DNA of 64,000 nt from Melanocharis versteri (taxonomy: Eukaryota > Chordata > Aves > Passeriformes > Melanocharitidae). Of the stretch, positions 25,381 to 36,562 are shown piece by piece (position 1 is the first letter of the stretch; every line of letters starts with the position of its first letter). The stretch covers positions 124,001 through 188,000 of the forward strand of contig VZTG01000081.1 of assembly GCA_013397845.1 (NCBI GenBank), written 5' to 3'. Position numbers and translations under genes: made by a program. Under the pieces are notes generated by a model. It was not told the DNA's origin. It saw only the letters and a list, made by a program, of their open reading frames with translations, and did no database searches.

Positions 25381-25490
25381 GAAATCATGGAATGGATTGG
25401 AAGGGAACCTAAAGATCAACTTCCCACCCCCCTGCCATGGACAGGGGCAATTCCAGGTTGCTCCAAGCCCTACCCAACCTGAAATGCCTG
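25381..25490 (-). mobile_element. CR1 LINE 3' fragment (reverse)
   Basis: On the minus strand the CR1 blocks read 'gggcttggagcaacctgg', 'ctgtccatggcagggggg', 'gatctttaggttcccttcc', 'aatccattccatgatt'. It is 5'-truncated and in the same orientation as NECTIN1. Confidence 0.9.
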
Positions 25491-25741
25491 CCATTGCCTC
25501 CTGCCCTGGGAGCAGACGTGTCCAGAGACGTGTCCAGGGCAGGGGAAAAGCCAGAGGTGGGAAAATCTCCAGCTGGGAGTGCAGCCAGCACAGCCAGACC
25601 CCACCACAGAAGTGCACAGAGAGAAGCCAGAAAGCCCATCCCGCCTCCCTGGATTTAGGAGGAACAAACAAAAAGCTTCATCATCAAAACCCCCAGACTG
25701 CCTTTGCAGCAAGTGTCCTGCCCAAAAGGAGCCCGGGGTTT

Positions 25742-25836
25742 AGGATCACAGGATCATCAGGGTTGGAAAAGCCCTCCAAGATCATCGAGTCCAATCTTTG
25801 ACCCAACATCCCCTTATCACTAAACCACAGAGCTTC
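25742..25836 (-). mobile_element. CR1 LINE 3' fragment, second subfamily (reverse)
   Basis: On the plus strand it starts 'ggatcacaggatcatcagg', then 'gttggaaaagccctccaag', 'atcatcgagtccaatc', 'aacatccccttatcac'. This is the reverse of a CR1 3' end of a different subfamily from the copy 250 bp to its left. It breaks off after 'actaaaccac'. Confidence 0.85.
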
Positions 25837-26435
25837 CTCCAGCCTGCTCCTGTTGCCCCCCAGCCTCTCCCAGGCTCATGCTGCTCCCAGCCCCAGTGCC
25901 ACCAGTTTGGAACCAGCTCCTGCCAGCCCGGCCACTGAGAGCAGCCTTCTGGTGCCACGGGAAGGGGGACCAGGGGTGTCGAGCTCTTGCCAGAGGGTGT
26001 TTAGCACACCCACCCACCTCAGCAGGCAGGTAGGTGACCCCTCAAGGTCCTCTGCAACCTGAATTATCTTCTGTTCCTATCAGGATGCTAAACTGGCACA
26101 AAAACATGTCTGTCTTTCTGTCAATCTGTCACTTCGCGTTCGCTTCACTTTCGTCTGTCAAACGTTAGCCCAGATCTCACTGTCAACAAGCAGATATTTA
26201 TTTGTTGTTTCCTCTTTTGTTTGCTTTTTTTTCCAGGCCATTTCCACTTGAGATCCACCCAGGCAGGCAGAGCCATACGCACACAAATAGCAGGGCACCG
26301 TTTTCACTCTATCCCAGGCTTTTTTTACTGGAAACACTGGGAGTAACTCGCTCTGACAAGTGACTCTTTGCATTAAAACCAAGCTGCCAGGCTCCTCTTG
26401 GGCACACACCTGGGCAAGGTGAGGGGATCTGGGCT

Positions 26436-26492
26436 GGGCAGAGATGATCTTTATAAAGTCCTTGCAACCCAAACCAGTCTGGGATTCCATGG
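26436..26492 (+). mobile_element. Short CR1 3'-tail fragment
   Basis: 'gagatgatctttataaagtc' followed by 'cttgcaacccaaaccagtc' and 'tgggattcca' matches the final part of a CR1 LINE. Confidence 0.75.
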
Positions 26493-26577
26493 GAATGGCT
26501 CCAGGGCTGGGGGAGAGGCAGAGCCCCCTGTCACAGCATCCTCACTGCCTGTGGCTGTGCCAGAGAGCTCCCAGACC

Positions 26578-26732
26578 TCACCTGAACAGCCCAAACCGTC
26601 ACCTGAACAGCTCCAGACCTCACCTGCACAGTCCAAACCCTCACCTGCACAGCCCAAACCCTCACCTGCACAGTCCAAACCTTCACCTGCACAGCCCAAA
26701 CCCTCACCTGCACAGCCCCAACCCTCACCTGG
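26578..26732. repeat. 21-bp minisatellite with phased CACCTG sites
   Basis: Seven full 21-bp copies start at 26578, 26599, 26620, 26641, 26662, 26683 and 26704, with a partial eighth at 26725. Each begins tcacctg. CACCTG therefore occurs eight times at exact 21-bp intervals (26579 to 26726). The period is divisible by three, so an open frame reads as heptapeptides rich in Pro, Ser, Ala, Gln and Lys; I regard this as chance, not a protein. Confidence 0.95.
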
Positions 26733-28150
26733 CTGCTGCCACACACCTGGATGGGAGACCCAACCTGGAGGGGAAGAGAAAGGCAGAGAGCAGGAGGAGC
26801 CTGGGGACAACACAGCCCTGAGGGGGGACACAGGGAGGAGCCAGAAGGGTCCCCTCCCTCTCTCCTTCATTTCCGGCCAGGATACAAAAAAAAAGGAATA
26901 TATTCCTGCCTGGATTTTTTTTCCCCCGGCCCATCTCAAGCCACCCCGTCACCATGGCAACGGGCTGAAGGAACAGATGGGCCTGGCAGCCAAATCCCCC
27001 TTCGAGGGGAATGCTCAGGGCCACACGCCTTGGGGACAGGGATGTCACCCCCTGGCACCCCTTTCCTTGCCACCTTGGTGGCACCTCGGGGTGGCTTTGC
27101 AGGAAGAAGGGACATGGCTCCCCTCCCAAGGGGCCTGAACCATCTGAGATCCACCTGGGCTTGCCTGGCTATGGGAAAATCCACATTTTCTCAGACATCT
27201 GGAGCATCTCCCTGCCCGCCTCCAGCAAACCTCACCCCTAAACCAGGGCATTGCACAACGGGATGGGCACTGGGGACAGAATTCCCATCCCTGGAGTCAG
27301 TGGGCACAGGGCTCGCCGGCTTTCCCAGACAGATTCATCCGACCAGACTGGGATGAGGAGCGGGGTGGGTGAAGATAAAACCCAGCCACTAATCTCCCTG
27401 TGGATTAACTGTACACGTGGGGCTGTGGTGTGGGGCTTTGGAGCAGGCAAACAACAGCTGAGCCCTCCTCAGATCCCACAGCTCCTCTGGAACACCTGAG
27501 AGGAGCAGCCAGGCCTGTCCTGGGCAGCCAGAGAGAAGAGGGTGTTCTTTCACCTCATCTTTCACCTCATCTTTCACCTCCTCTTTCCTCACCCTGTTTG
27601 CAGACGGAGCTGCAGACCTGATGCAGCTTGTTGTGCTCAGCCCCAGAACTGGTTCCCTTTTTGGGGGAAAACAGCAAGTGTGAAGCTACACTTCAAAGCC
27701 TCCAAAGCTGTCTGGGCCTGCAAAGGTGAAGGACTCTCTGTGGGGAAACACAGGCTGAAGGCATCAAGAAACTGCTGCAAGAAAAGGAAAAATAAAAGGA
27801 ATGGCTGTTCCTTTAGGAACTTTAGGCCAGGCTTTCTCAGCTGCTCAAGCCCTTTTTCTCCTGAAAAGCCCAAAGCAACACTCGCTCTCCAGAGCCAGTT
27901 TTGGAGCCATTACCACCATTATCCTAACTTCCTTCTCTCCACACAAATCCCTGTGGACCGTGGCTGAGTTCTGCAGCCCTGTCCCCATTCCCACAGGGCC
28001 CAGACAGCTGCTTTCCTCGCCCGTGGAGTCCCCAGGAGATTCTGGGACTGGGAAGCAGCGTTTCCCAGGGCTGAGGAGGCAGAGGAGGCTGAGGACGGGA
28101 CGCAGGGTGGGAGATGATGGTGCAGGGAGCGGGGAGCCGAACTCCTCCTG
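26733..28150. other. Intron 1 sequence, no gene seen
   Basis: It contains a short 12-bp repeat (27547-27588) and otherwise ordinary GC-rich intron. Open frames of up to 301 codons cross this region and the next without recognisable domains. Confidence 0.5.
27547..27588. repeat. 12-bp tandem repeat (about 3.5 copies)
   Basis: The unit ctttcacctcat is repeated with one substitution in the third copy. Confidence 0.9.
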
Positions 28151-28193
28151 CCTTCCCTTCCCTTCCCTTCCCTTCCCTTCCCTTCCCTTCCCT
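28151..28193. repeat. (CCTTC)8 microsatellite
   Basis: Eight uninterrupted CCTTC units, a GAAGG/GGGAA polypurine tract on the minus strand, bordering GC-rich DNA (28195-28620). Confidence 0.95.
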
Positions 28194-30111
28194 GCCAGGC
28201 TGCTCCCTCCCCGTGGCCCTGGCACGCTCTCAGGGGTGCTGGGTGCTGGCCTGGGGGCCCAGCCCGGCCCAACCGGCTCCAGCCCACACCCGTGGGAAGC
28301 TCAGGAGCCCGTCCTGCCTCTCAGGTGTGGCCCTTGGCCCGCGGGCTCCCGCCCGGAGAGCGCTCCGCTGCCAGCTTGGATCGGCCGCTGCTGCTGGAGA
28401 GGGAAGGGCAGCAAAGCCTCCCGGGGTGGATGGCAGCACCAGCGCCCCTTTTGGGGGTTTCCTCTCCTTCACAGGGGGTTCCCAGATATTTTTTTTTTCC
28501 TGCTGGTGTCTGGAATCCCAGGGCTCTTCTCCGCAGAACAGGTTGGGTGCAGGAGCAGCCGTGCCCGCGTCCCACGCGCCAGCGCAGCCCAGCCTGCCCC
28601 ACACCCTCCCCCTGCCCCAGGAGCCCACCTCTTCCCTTCCCTCTGCTCCCTTTCCCGGATCAAAGCTGCCTCCCCTCCCTGTATTGCAAACATTATTCAG
28701 CTCTGAGATAAGAAGCTCTCCAGCAGCACTTTATTAATCCCACAGGAGGCAGAAAGAAGCAGAGTGAAAGGGTTTAGTGTGGCCAGGACAGAGACTAATG
28801 TTCCACGAAACACCTTTGCAAAAGAGAGCCATGTCTTTTTCCCAGAAAGTCTCCTGGGAAGCTTGGGTAATAATTAACAATTATCGAACTTTAAACCCTC
28901 CATCTCTCTCTCTGTGTCCTGACCAGCATTTTGTAATAACTCCCCCAGTCTGGAACACTCCCAGCCCGGGGTGCTGGGGTGCACTGGGGCTGCAGGGTGA
29001 GGAGGAGGAGGATGCAGACAGACTCTGTGGGCAGGCAGGAGGCAGCTGCTGACTCTGCTGCTTCCCTGCTTCTCCACTGAGCTTGGCTGTGAACCTCCCT
29101 TCCTTCCTCCAATGAATCCTGCAGCTCCTTTGGCCACAGATTGAAGTGGCTCTCTGTGGTTCTTCCCAGGGAAGGTTCTCCCAGCCACAGACTCTTGCAT
29201 ATGGCTGAAATCATCATCTACCCAGGAGAGAGACTCCAGAGCTTTTCTAGCAGAGACACTTGTTTAAACCCATCTGCTGCCTGAGGCTGCCACCATCGGT
29301 GCCATGTGAGGCTCACACTGGGACAAGTTGGGTGGCTCAGCGGGCCTGGGCTCCATCCCTACCTGGTGGAAGGACCACGGAGTTTTGGAGATGCTTGCTC
29401 ATGCAGTAAAGGGTGTTTCTGTTACCTACATCCTCTCACAGAGTAACTCAAGTGTGAGGAATGCTGCTCACAGCCTTGTAGGGAGGTTTGGGGAAAAGCA
29501 AAACTCATTGCAGGTGTCTGGAGACTCTGGCTGCTGTCATGGCAGGACAGCCTTCCTGCCTCAGCACCCACGGCACACACGAGGACGGGGCACGACGTGA
29601 ACCCCTGGCAGTCATTCCTGGTGCATTGTCCAGCAGAGAGCCAGGGTGTGGGTGGGAAGGCAGCAGGGAAGTGGAGAAATGTGCAGCCCACACCTGTCAC
29701 CCACCTGATCCCTCTTCTGGAAACCAGAGGTGACCCGAATGCAAAACCAGCAGAGCAAGAAATCAAGAGACCTTTGACTTAAAGCAGGCAGGGAAGCCAA
29801 TGGGCCGTGTTCACCCAATTCCATGATGTCAGCCCTCACATCCCACACCCAGAGCAGCCAAAAACTGGGCCCAGCGTTCGCACTGACAGAATATTTGTAC
29901 ATGGATCCACACAAAAGCATTCCTTGCCTTTTAAACTCCCTGGGCAAGGAGCTGCCTGCTTCTGCCTGCTATGAAAAACTGACCAAATAAAGGGGAGTCA
30001 CCTTTCCCTGTGCTCTGCAAATGTCTCCTGCTTGGATCGGGGAGGATCAGGTGTGCGAGGCACCCTGCAGACACGGGGCAATGTGAGCAGAGCAGAGAGG
30101 GACAGCTCCCG
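28194..30111. other. Intron 1: GC-rich part followed by an AT-rich motif
   Basis: 28195-28620 is GC-rich with moderate CpG. At 28868-28884 lies taataattaacaattat, a dense run of homeodomain cores. No coding exon was recognised. Confidence 0.4.
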
Positions 30112-30202
30112 GCAGCTCCTGACAAGGAAAGGCACACAGAGGTGAAGTGAGCTGGCCAAGGATATTCCAGGGAGCTCGTGGCAAAGCCAGGAAATGCTGC
30201 CA
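30112..30202 (+). repeat. MIR-like ancient SINE fragment
   Basis: 'gacaaggaaaggcacacag', 'aggtgaagtgagctggccaa', then 'agctcgtggcaaagccagg' reproduce the MIR consensus order (dilute polyA-like core, 'gtgacttgcccaaggtc', 'gtggcagagccggg'). It is diverged and partial. Confidence 0.7.
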
Positions 30203-31445
30203 GCCCTTCTGAGCTCAGCCTGCCTTTGCCATCACCTCCAGGCCATTCTTTCCCTGTAAGTAAAAGCTGATTCATGCTTAGTAGGAGTCGGTGTGAGACA
30301 GCAGATATTCCCATTTCCAGTGAGGTACTGTAAGGTACTCCACGGGCACGGCAGCATTTGAAATGTCAAGAATACAAAAAAATATATGTACTTAAAGAGA
30401 ATGATTTGAGCCTTTTATTTCCAAAGTGAGTTTAGAGGCAGTGAAAGGTCTCAGATCAATACCAGCAAAACTGCAAATTGGAGTCCTCCCCTTCGCCACG
30501 GAGAGGGTACAGCTGAGACAGCATCTGCACAAACAGCCTGCCCACAGCCCCTGCCAGCCTGCCTCAGCTCTGACCTTGAGCAGTTGCCTTCCAGTGGGAG
30601 AGGGAAACTCCCCCTTCCCTTGCAGCCCTGGGCTTTTGTTCCCCGGATGCTGATTTATTTAACTTGGGTACATTCTGTCTAGGGGAGAACCCGAGTCCTG
30701 ATAAACTCACTCCACGTGCACACCGAGGAGAAGCCTGCTTCATCCTGCAGGTAGAGAGAAACCCCAAGGGGGTTGTGCAGCACAGATTTGGAGGTAAATC
30801 CAGAAGAGAGCTCAAGTACCAGGCTGGCCGTGGCATTTTGGAAGGTGAGATGCAGTTGCCGGCTCAAGTGCCCCATTATAAACAGGCTTTTCTTCCCCTC
30901 CCCTGCCCCACAGCTGTCCCTGTGCTCGCCCCGTGCCCCAGGGACCCCTGGAAAGGTTGTCCCCATGCAAAGTTGGGATCAATACAGCTGTCAGGCTCCG
31001 GCCACATTACCCCTGCTAATTGGAATTACAATAGGCAGACTGCAGCTTTCACTCCATCTCTCTGTCGCTTGTCATAATGTAATCAAAATCTCTCTCGCTC
31101 TCTTTATCACCAAGCGTGACGGCAGCAGAGGCAGCCACGAGACTACAGATTCCTTCAGATCTCACTGGGGCTGGGGAGCTCTGCCACAGGGCTGGGAAAA
31201 GAACCCCTCACTGCCAAAACTCCAGCTTTTGGATGAGCAGGATAACGGGAGAGGTGGCAGAGCAGGAAGGCAGAGTGGGGTGCTGTGGGCAGGGGGTGCA
31301 GCACCAGGATTCGACCAGAGGCAGCCACAGGTTGGTTGTGGAGGTGGGCAGAGCCCAGGAAGGAGCCTCCCTCCTCTTCCTCGCTGCCTGCTGCCATCCC
31401 AGGCTCCTCACGCAGGTTCCCACCGGCTGCCAGAGCCAAAAGTGA
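30203..31445. other. Intron 1 sequence, no gene seen
   Basis: An AT-rich patch lies at 30355-30425. The rest is ordinary intron. Confidence 0.5.
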
Positions 31446-31499
31446 GCAGGGGATCACTGGATAAGGCACGAGGCAGGGGATCACTGGATAAGGCACGAG
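31446..31499. repeat. 27-bp perfect tandem duplication
   Basis: Two identical copies of a unit beginning 'gcaggggatcactggataag' at 31446 and 31473. Perfect identity implies a recent event or a polymorphic array. Confidence 0.95.
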
Positions 31500-31629
31500 G
31501 CAGCTTGGCACGGGCACGGGGCACTGAGCAGGACTCAGAGCCAAAGCTCAGCGCTCACACAGGAGCCCGGCACGTCTCGCTCCCCCTGCTCCGAGGGCTC
31601 GGCCAGTTTACAGACCCAGGGTGATCCAT

Positions 31630-32140
31630 CCTGGGCAAATGGTGCAGCACCCGTGATTTGTTGGTCGTTATTAAACAGCAGTAATGCAGGGCTGAATTAC
31701 CCAGAGGAGGGAGGGAGCAGCAGCCTGGGCGTACCCAGCTCCCCCGAGAGTGGCCATAAACAAAACTTAAATAATTAAGAGTGCTTGGGTGGAGATGCAG
31801 CCTCTAAGTATTCTTAGGCTCGCGCAAATAAAGGAAATAAATTCTTGGAAGGTGCCAGGCTGGATGGGGCAGAGGGAGGCTCATTTTCCAGATCACTTGA
31901 GAGCAGCCGTTATAAATCTCAGTGAAAGATGCACCTCCCCAGGCTGGCGATATTTTTAAACTCCGAGAGAGAGGAGGGGGGGGAAGAGAAAAAACACATT
32001 TTAGTATTTACACCACAGGCGAAATGGGTATTTAAAAACCAGGGTACATTTTCCAAAGTCTGTTCCTGCCACGACAACAAATAAAGAATTTTCTTTCTAT
32101 AGTGTGCTAGCTGGCAATATTAGCCCCAGAGAATTCACTG
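31630..32140. promoter_or_regulatory. AT-rich block, candidate conserved non-coding element
   Basis: About 500 bp with no repeat signature and many transcription-factor-like cores: 'gttattaaacagcagtaatg', 'ataaacaaaac' (forkhead-like), 'ataattaaga', 'cgttataaatc', 'tatttttaaa', 'acacattttagtatttac'. It contrasts with the GC-rich flanks. Function is inferred. Confidence 0.35.
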
Positions 32141-35100
32141 CTACCACCATCATTCTGTTGTGAGCTGAGAAATCAAACTCCCAGAAGGACTGGGGGAGTC
32201 AGGGGATAAAGGTTCTTTCACTGGCAAATTGCTACTCCAGCTCCCAACTGAATCAGCAGCAAATGCGAATCCTGGGAATCCTGAGGGGTGACTCCTGCCC
32301 TGTCCCTGCTGGCTTGGTGTCTGGGATGATGTCCCAGGGGAATGTCCCAGCCGCAGCGAGGCCACCTGAGCTCCTGAGCTCGGGAGCAGGGAATCCGTGG
32401 ATCAACATGGGCAGGATCACCAGGCCAGTTCTCCTTCCTGACCCTTGGCTGTGCTCCAGTTGGTCAGTGCTGGAGTGGGCACACGTCAGCTGGTTTTTGG
32501 GTGGGCATCCAGGAAATCTTGTCAAGAGCTGACTGATCCTGGGTTGAATGAGGCTGCAGGTGACACAGTGTGAGAGTTCCCAGCCTGGCTCTCCTGGAGA
32601 ACCCCAAATAAGAACTGCCAGGGCACTGCCTTTCCCTGCAACCACTGCAGCCTTCCTTTTCCTCAGTCCTGCTCCTCATTCCCTCCTCAGGCACGGAGAA
32701 CATTCCCCCTTTCACAAGCTCTGCTCTGTTCGAGCCTTTCTCCCTCCCTCCCACCCCTGCCCAGGCCTGCTGCCATCCTCCCAAGGATCCCATCCAGCTC
32801 CTATCAAAGGGATACACGAGCACACCTATCAGGCATCACAGCATCCAGCAAATCCCCAAACAAGCCTCCAGGAAAGATCAGAGCACTGTAATCACCCCCT
32901 GTGCGAGGAGATCCCAACAAGCCCTCCCCCACTTTCCCTGGGTTTTTGCTGAACCCGAGCACGAGGTAAATTTGGCAAAGCTCAGCCCCATCACTGGGAA
33001 AAGTCTCTCCATAAAACTCACACACAGAGAGCTCCTGGTCTCCCCTGCTTCCATGGCAGCACACAGATTTTGGGGGGCTGAACTGGAGTAAAGAGATCCA
33101 AGGCTGCCCTTTCCCTCAGCATCTTGAACACAAAAATAAACTCGCCATTCCCAAGTAAAACATCCAGCACTCCATCGAGCCTAGCAGAGCCAAGAGGGGT
33201 CCTGTATCCAATGGAAACTGGCAGCTGATATGAATTACAGCATGGCAGGGATGCTGCTATGCAACACATCCCTGATCCTCAGCGGCCATCCATGGCCACA
33301 GCCTTGGTTCTGCCCCGTATCCAGAGATGCCCCTTCCTCCAGCACAGTCCCCAGACACTGTTGGTGCAGCTGACCAGGGGAAGAGCCCAAAGAGGCCCAG
33401 GAACGAGCAGCTTGTGCAGTTGTGCACCATCAAATCTGCTGCTGCCTCCTGCTCCAGCCCCTAAAACAGTATTGCTGCTCACAGTGCCTTGGCTGAGTGA
33501 GGTGACAGGCAAGAAAAAGGAAATAAAACCCCTCCAGAATGGGGCAGATCTTCTTCTTGTGTGTCAGCCCCTAAACTGACCTGGATTATCCATCCCTAAC
33601 ATTTCCTCTAGTTTTGGCACCCCCAGGTTAGGAAGGCCATCAGCACAGGTGGGAATGTGACTCTGGGTTTGCCTCCAAGGGGTCTCCGCTGATTGTGCAG
33701 CCCAAGAAAAGTCAGACTAAAGCCCATTAGATGCCTCTGCCGAAGAAGAATGTAGCCAGAGCTCGATACAGTTAATTCTCCAGTGAAAAGTGTCCTCCTG
33801 ACTGCAGGCTTTGTATGGTGTCATCTCTAGGAGAGGTTTCAAGGCAAGGGGAACCTCCATCAGGGCCATGGGTTTGGGTCAGGGGTGAGCTATGACTCCA
33901 CAGAACTGATAACTCATAACTGATAACTCATAACTGACAGCTCATCTGGCACCAGGCTCGAGCTGAGCTGGCTCACGTTGGGCTGCTCAAGGACAGGGCA
34001 GGGTTCATCCCTTCTTTCTGCTCTCCCCTGCCCTGAGTGCCACAGTTCCTCCTACAGGGCAGCAAAACCATCCCACGTCAAGCTGCTCTCCACAAAAACC
34101 AGGACCAGTGACAGAAACCCTGACCTGTCTCCTCCCCTACTTCTCCTATTAAACTCTCCCCTGGCTCTGTGACTTCTGCCCATCAGGGCCCGTTTGCAAC
34201 CCTTGGCTTTGCCAGGACACTCAGCACAACAACCTCTAATTACAGCCCTCTGCTCCTGAGTCACACCAGCCTCTTGTACACACCAGCATCAGACCCTGAG
34301 CCCACAGCCAGAACTCTGCCCCCAGACTATGCCCTTGGGCTGTGAAAATGGTCAGTGGAAAGCTGCTCAAGCAGCATTTCCCTCGGTCCAGAGGGTGTCC
34401 TGCCAGGGGATAAGTAATGAAAGCTGGTTTTGCCACATGTGAGAACCTCAGTGCAGAGAGGGGACGCCAGGTGAAATCCCTGGACCCACACGACACAGCT
34501 CCAGACCCTGCACTGCAGCAGCCTCACTGCCTGGAGCCTCACACAGAGCACAAGGCTGCTTCTGCTCCCAGGTGGCCACAGAGAACTTCATTCCAGCCCC
34601 CTCCTGTCCCTCACAGACAGCCCTTGGTGCTGGGAATGGCTTTGGAAAGGCTGGGTGTTAGCCCTGGCTGTGAGCTGCACAGACCCTCTGCCACTCCCGG
34701 CCGTGCCTCCTGATGCCTCCCTCCAGCACAGGGGAAGGGAGGGATGGATCTTCCACGACAGAAGGAAAATAGCCTCAAAATCAGCCTGATTACAGAGTTT
34801 CCCCAGGTAGGGAGAGAAGTGCTGGGAAGAGAGGTGCAGGCTGAGTCCTCTTGCCTAACCAGGCTTGGGAGTACCTGCTGTCTCTGAGCCAGGTGGTCCA
34901 TCTGGTGCCTGCCGCTGCTCCGAGGCAGGGATGTGATTTGCAGGTCCTGGACCGCATCTGGAGCATCCCTGCATGGTCGGGAGCAGATGGAAGCACTTTG
35001 CTGTTTCCCGCAGCTAGAAAGGCAAACAGGCTGGGATGGAGGACAGAAAACTCCTTCACTGTGCTTTAACTCCCAGGGAGGAGAATCACACTGATCCTGC

Positions 35101-36465
35101 CTCTCTTAGGCTCTTCTCCCTGCACACCTGGAGGCTGAAGTGCTGTCCACTGGTCCCCAGCTGGTCTGGCTCAGAGCCAGGGAGGGCAGGCCTGCAGCAG
35201 AGCCAGGCAGAGAGAGGCAGAGTGGGGTGGATAACGCTTAGAAATGCTTCCCTCTTGCATCACACCCCATAATGTCAAGGGAGGATTATAAACCTCCTGC
35301 AGGGACTGCTTTGTGGTGGGGGAATGGAGAAGAGATGGTTCATCAGGTTGGGTCAGTTCCTCCCACCCATCTCCAGCACCCCACAGAGATGCTGACGTGA
35401 CAAGAGACCGCTGGCCAGCTCTGTGCCTCCCTGAGCTGGGCCCTCCTGTCCCCCCGGGCTGGGGACAGTGAGGGACTGAAGCTGTGTCCCCTCCCCACGG
35501 CCAGGAGCTGCTGTCTGTGTGCCCTGGGACTGCAGCAGAGCCCGAGCTGCCGCAGCCCTGGTGCTGCCAGTCTGTGGGAACAGCTGCAGTCAGCACCAGA
35601 CGGGGACAAACGCTCAACGGGCAGCAGGAGCTGAGCTCCACACGTGTCCCCAGGTGCCCGTGGAGGCTGGGACACGGCACGGGGCACAGAAAGGAGCACA
35701 AAGGGCAGCAAATGGCACTTCCCGTTACTCCATGTGACGGAGAAGGGACTTTAAACCCAGCGTGGTGACAGAGGGGAACCTCTCCTTACTCCCACGAGCG
35801 GCACTTCTGCATCTGAGCAGCTTGGTAAGGGTTTTTCTTCGGCTCTGGAGCTGAGGGGTTCCCCTTGAAAACCCTGTGCGTGTGCTGGGATGTGCCTCAG
35901 TCCAGCCTGGGCTAATCCTTCCCTGGGAGAAGCCAGGGAAACTGCACCTGGGAGAACATCCATGGCTTAACAGCAGCCAGGAGGAAACGCGTCACGAGAC
36001 GTCTCATTCCTTAGTTAAACAAATCTTCACCTGAAACGCTGCTGTGGGTTCGGGAGCTCGGAATTCTCCGAGCTGGGATGGCTGAGCTCTGGTAATTAAC
36101 ACAGAGAGGTGTCTCCAATGCAAACTGGGTCCCTGCTCCAGTGGCTGGCGGCACCAGCTCACCCTTCAGCAGAGCTGCCCTGATTTAATCTGACGTTATT
36201 TGAAAAAGCAAGATCTCCAGGGGCTGTGAGATTGGAGTACCTTTCTTTGTCCCTCCCTCATTTGTTTCTGCTTTTTTGCACCGATAAGCCTGGCTGGCCT
36301 GTGAAAGGGACTGAGCAAGAGCCATCAGCACCTCGGGCAAGGATGTTGCAAGACTCAAACCCTTTCTCAGCAGCCCTGAGGACTGTGGCCATCCTGAGCA
36401 CTGACCAACTCACCCCTGCAGCTCTCACACACAGCCTAATTCCAGCTCTTCCAAAAATTTTTGGC
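32141..36465. other. Intron 1 sequence, no gene seen
   Basis: It contains a 14-bp triplet repeat (33904-33945). Otherwise it is ordinary mixed-composition intron. Confidence 0.5.
33904..33945. repeat. 14-bp tandem repeat (3 copies)
   Basis: aactgataactcat occurs twice perfectly and a third time with two changes. The first two copies carry TGATAA, a GATA-factor-type core. Confidence 0.95.
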
Positions 36466-36562
36466 TTGGAGCAAACCAGTCTGGTGGAAGGTGTCCCAGC
36501 CCAAGGCAGGGGGTTGGAAGGAGATGATCTTTAAGGTGCCTTCCAAACCAAATCATTCTGGA
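36466..36562 (+). mobile_element. CR1 LINE 3' fragment
   Basis: 'gcttggagcaaaccagtctgg' is the diverged mid block, followed by 'tggaaggtgtcccagccc', 'ggagatgatctttaaggtg', 'ccttccaaaccaaatcattc'. It is 5'-truncated and antisense to NECTIN1. Confidence 0.85.

Noticed and set aside
26398..27138. 246-codon open frame with heptapeptide repeats
   Set aside because: The repeats come from the 21-bp minisatellite, whose period is divisible by three. The flanks do not resemble any protein.
27801..28706. 301-codon plus-strand open frame
   Set aside because: It runs through a CCTTC microsatellite and GC-rich DNA, with no recognisable family and no promoter or splice context.
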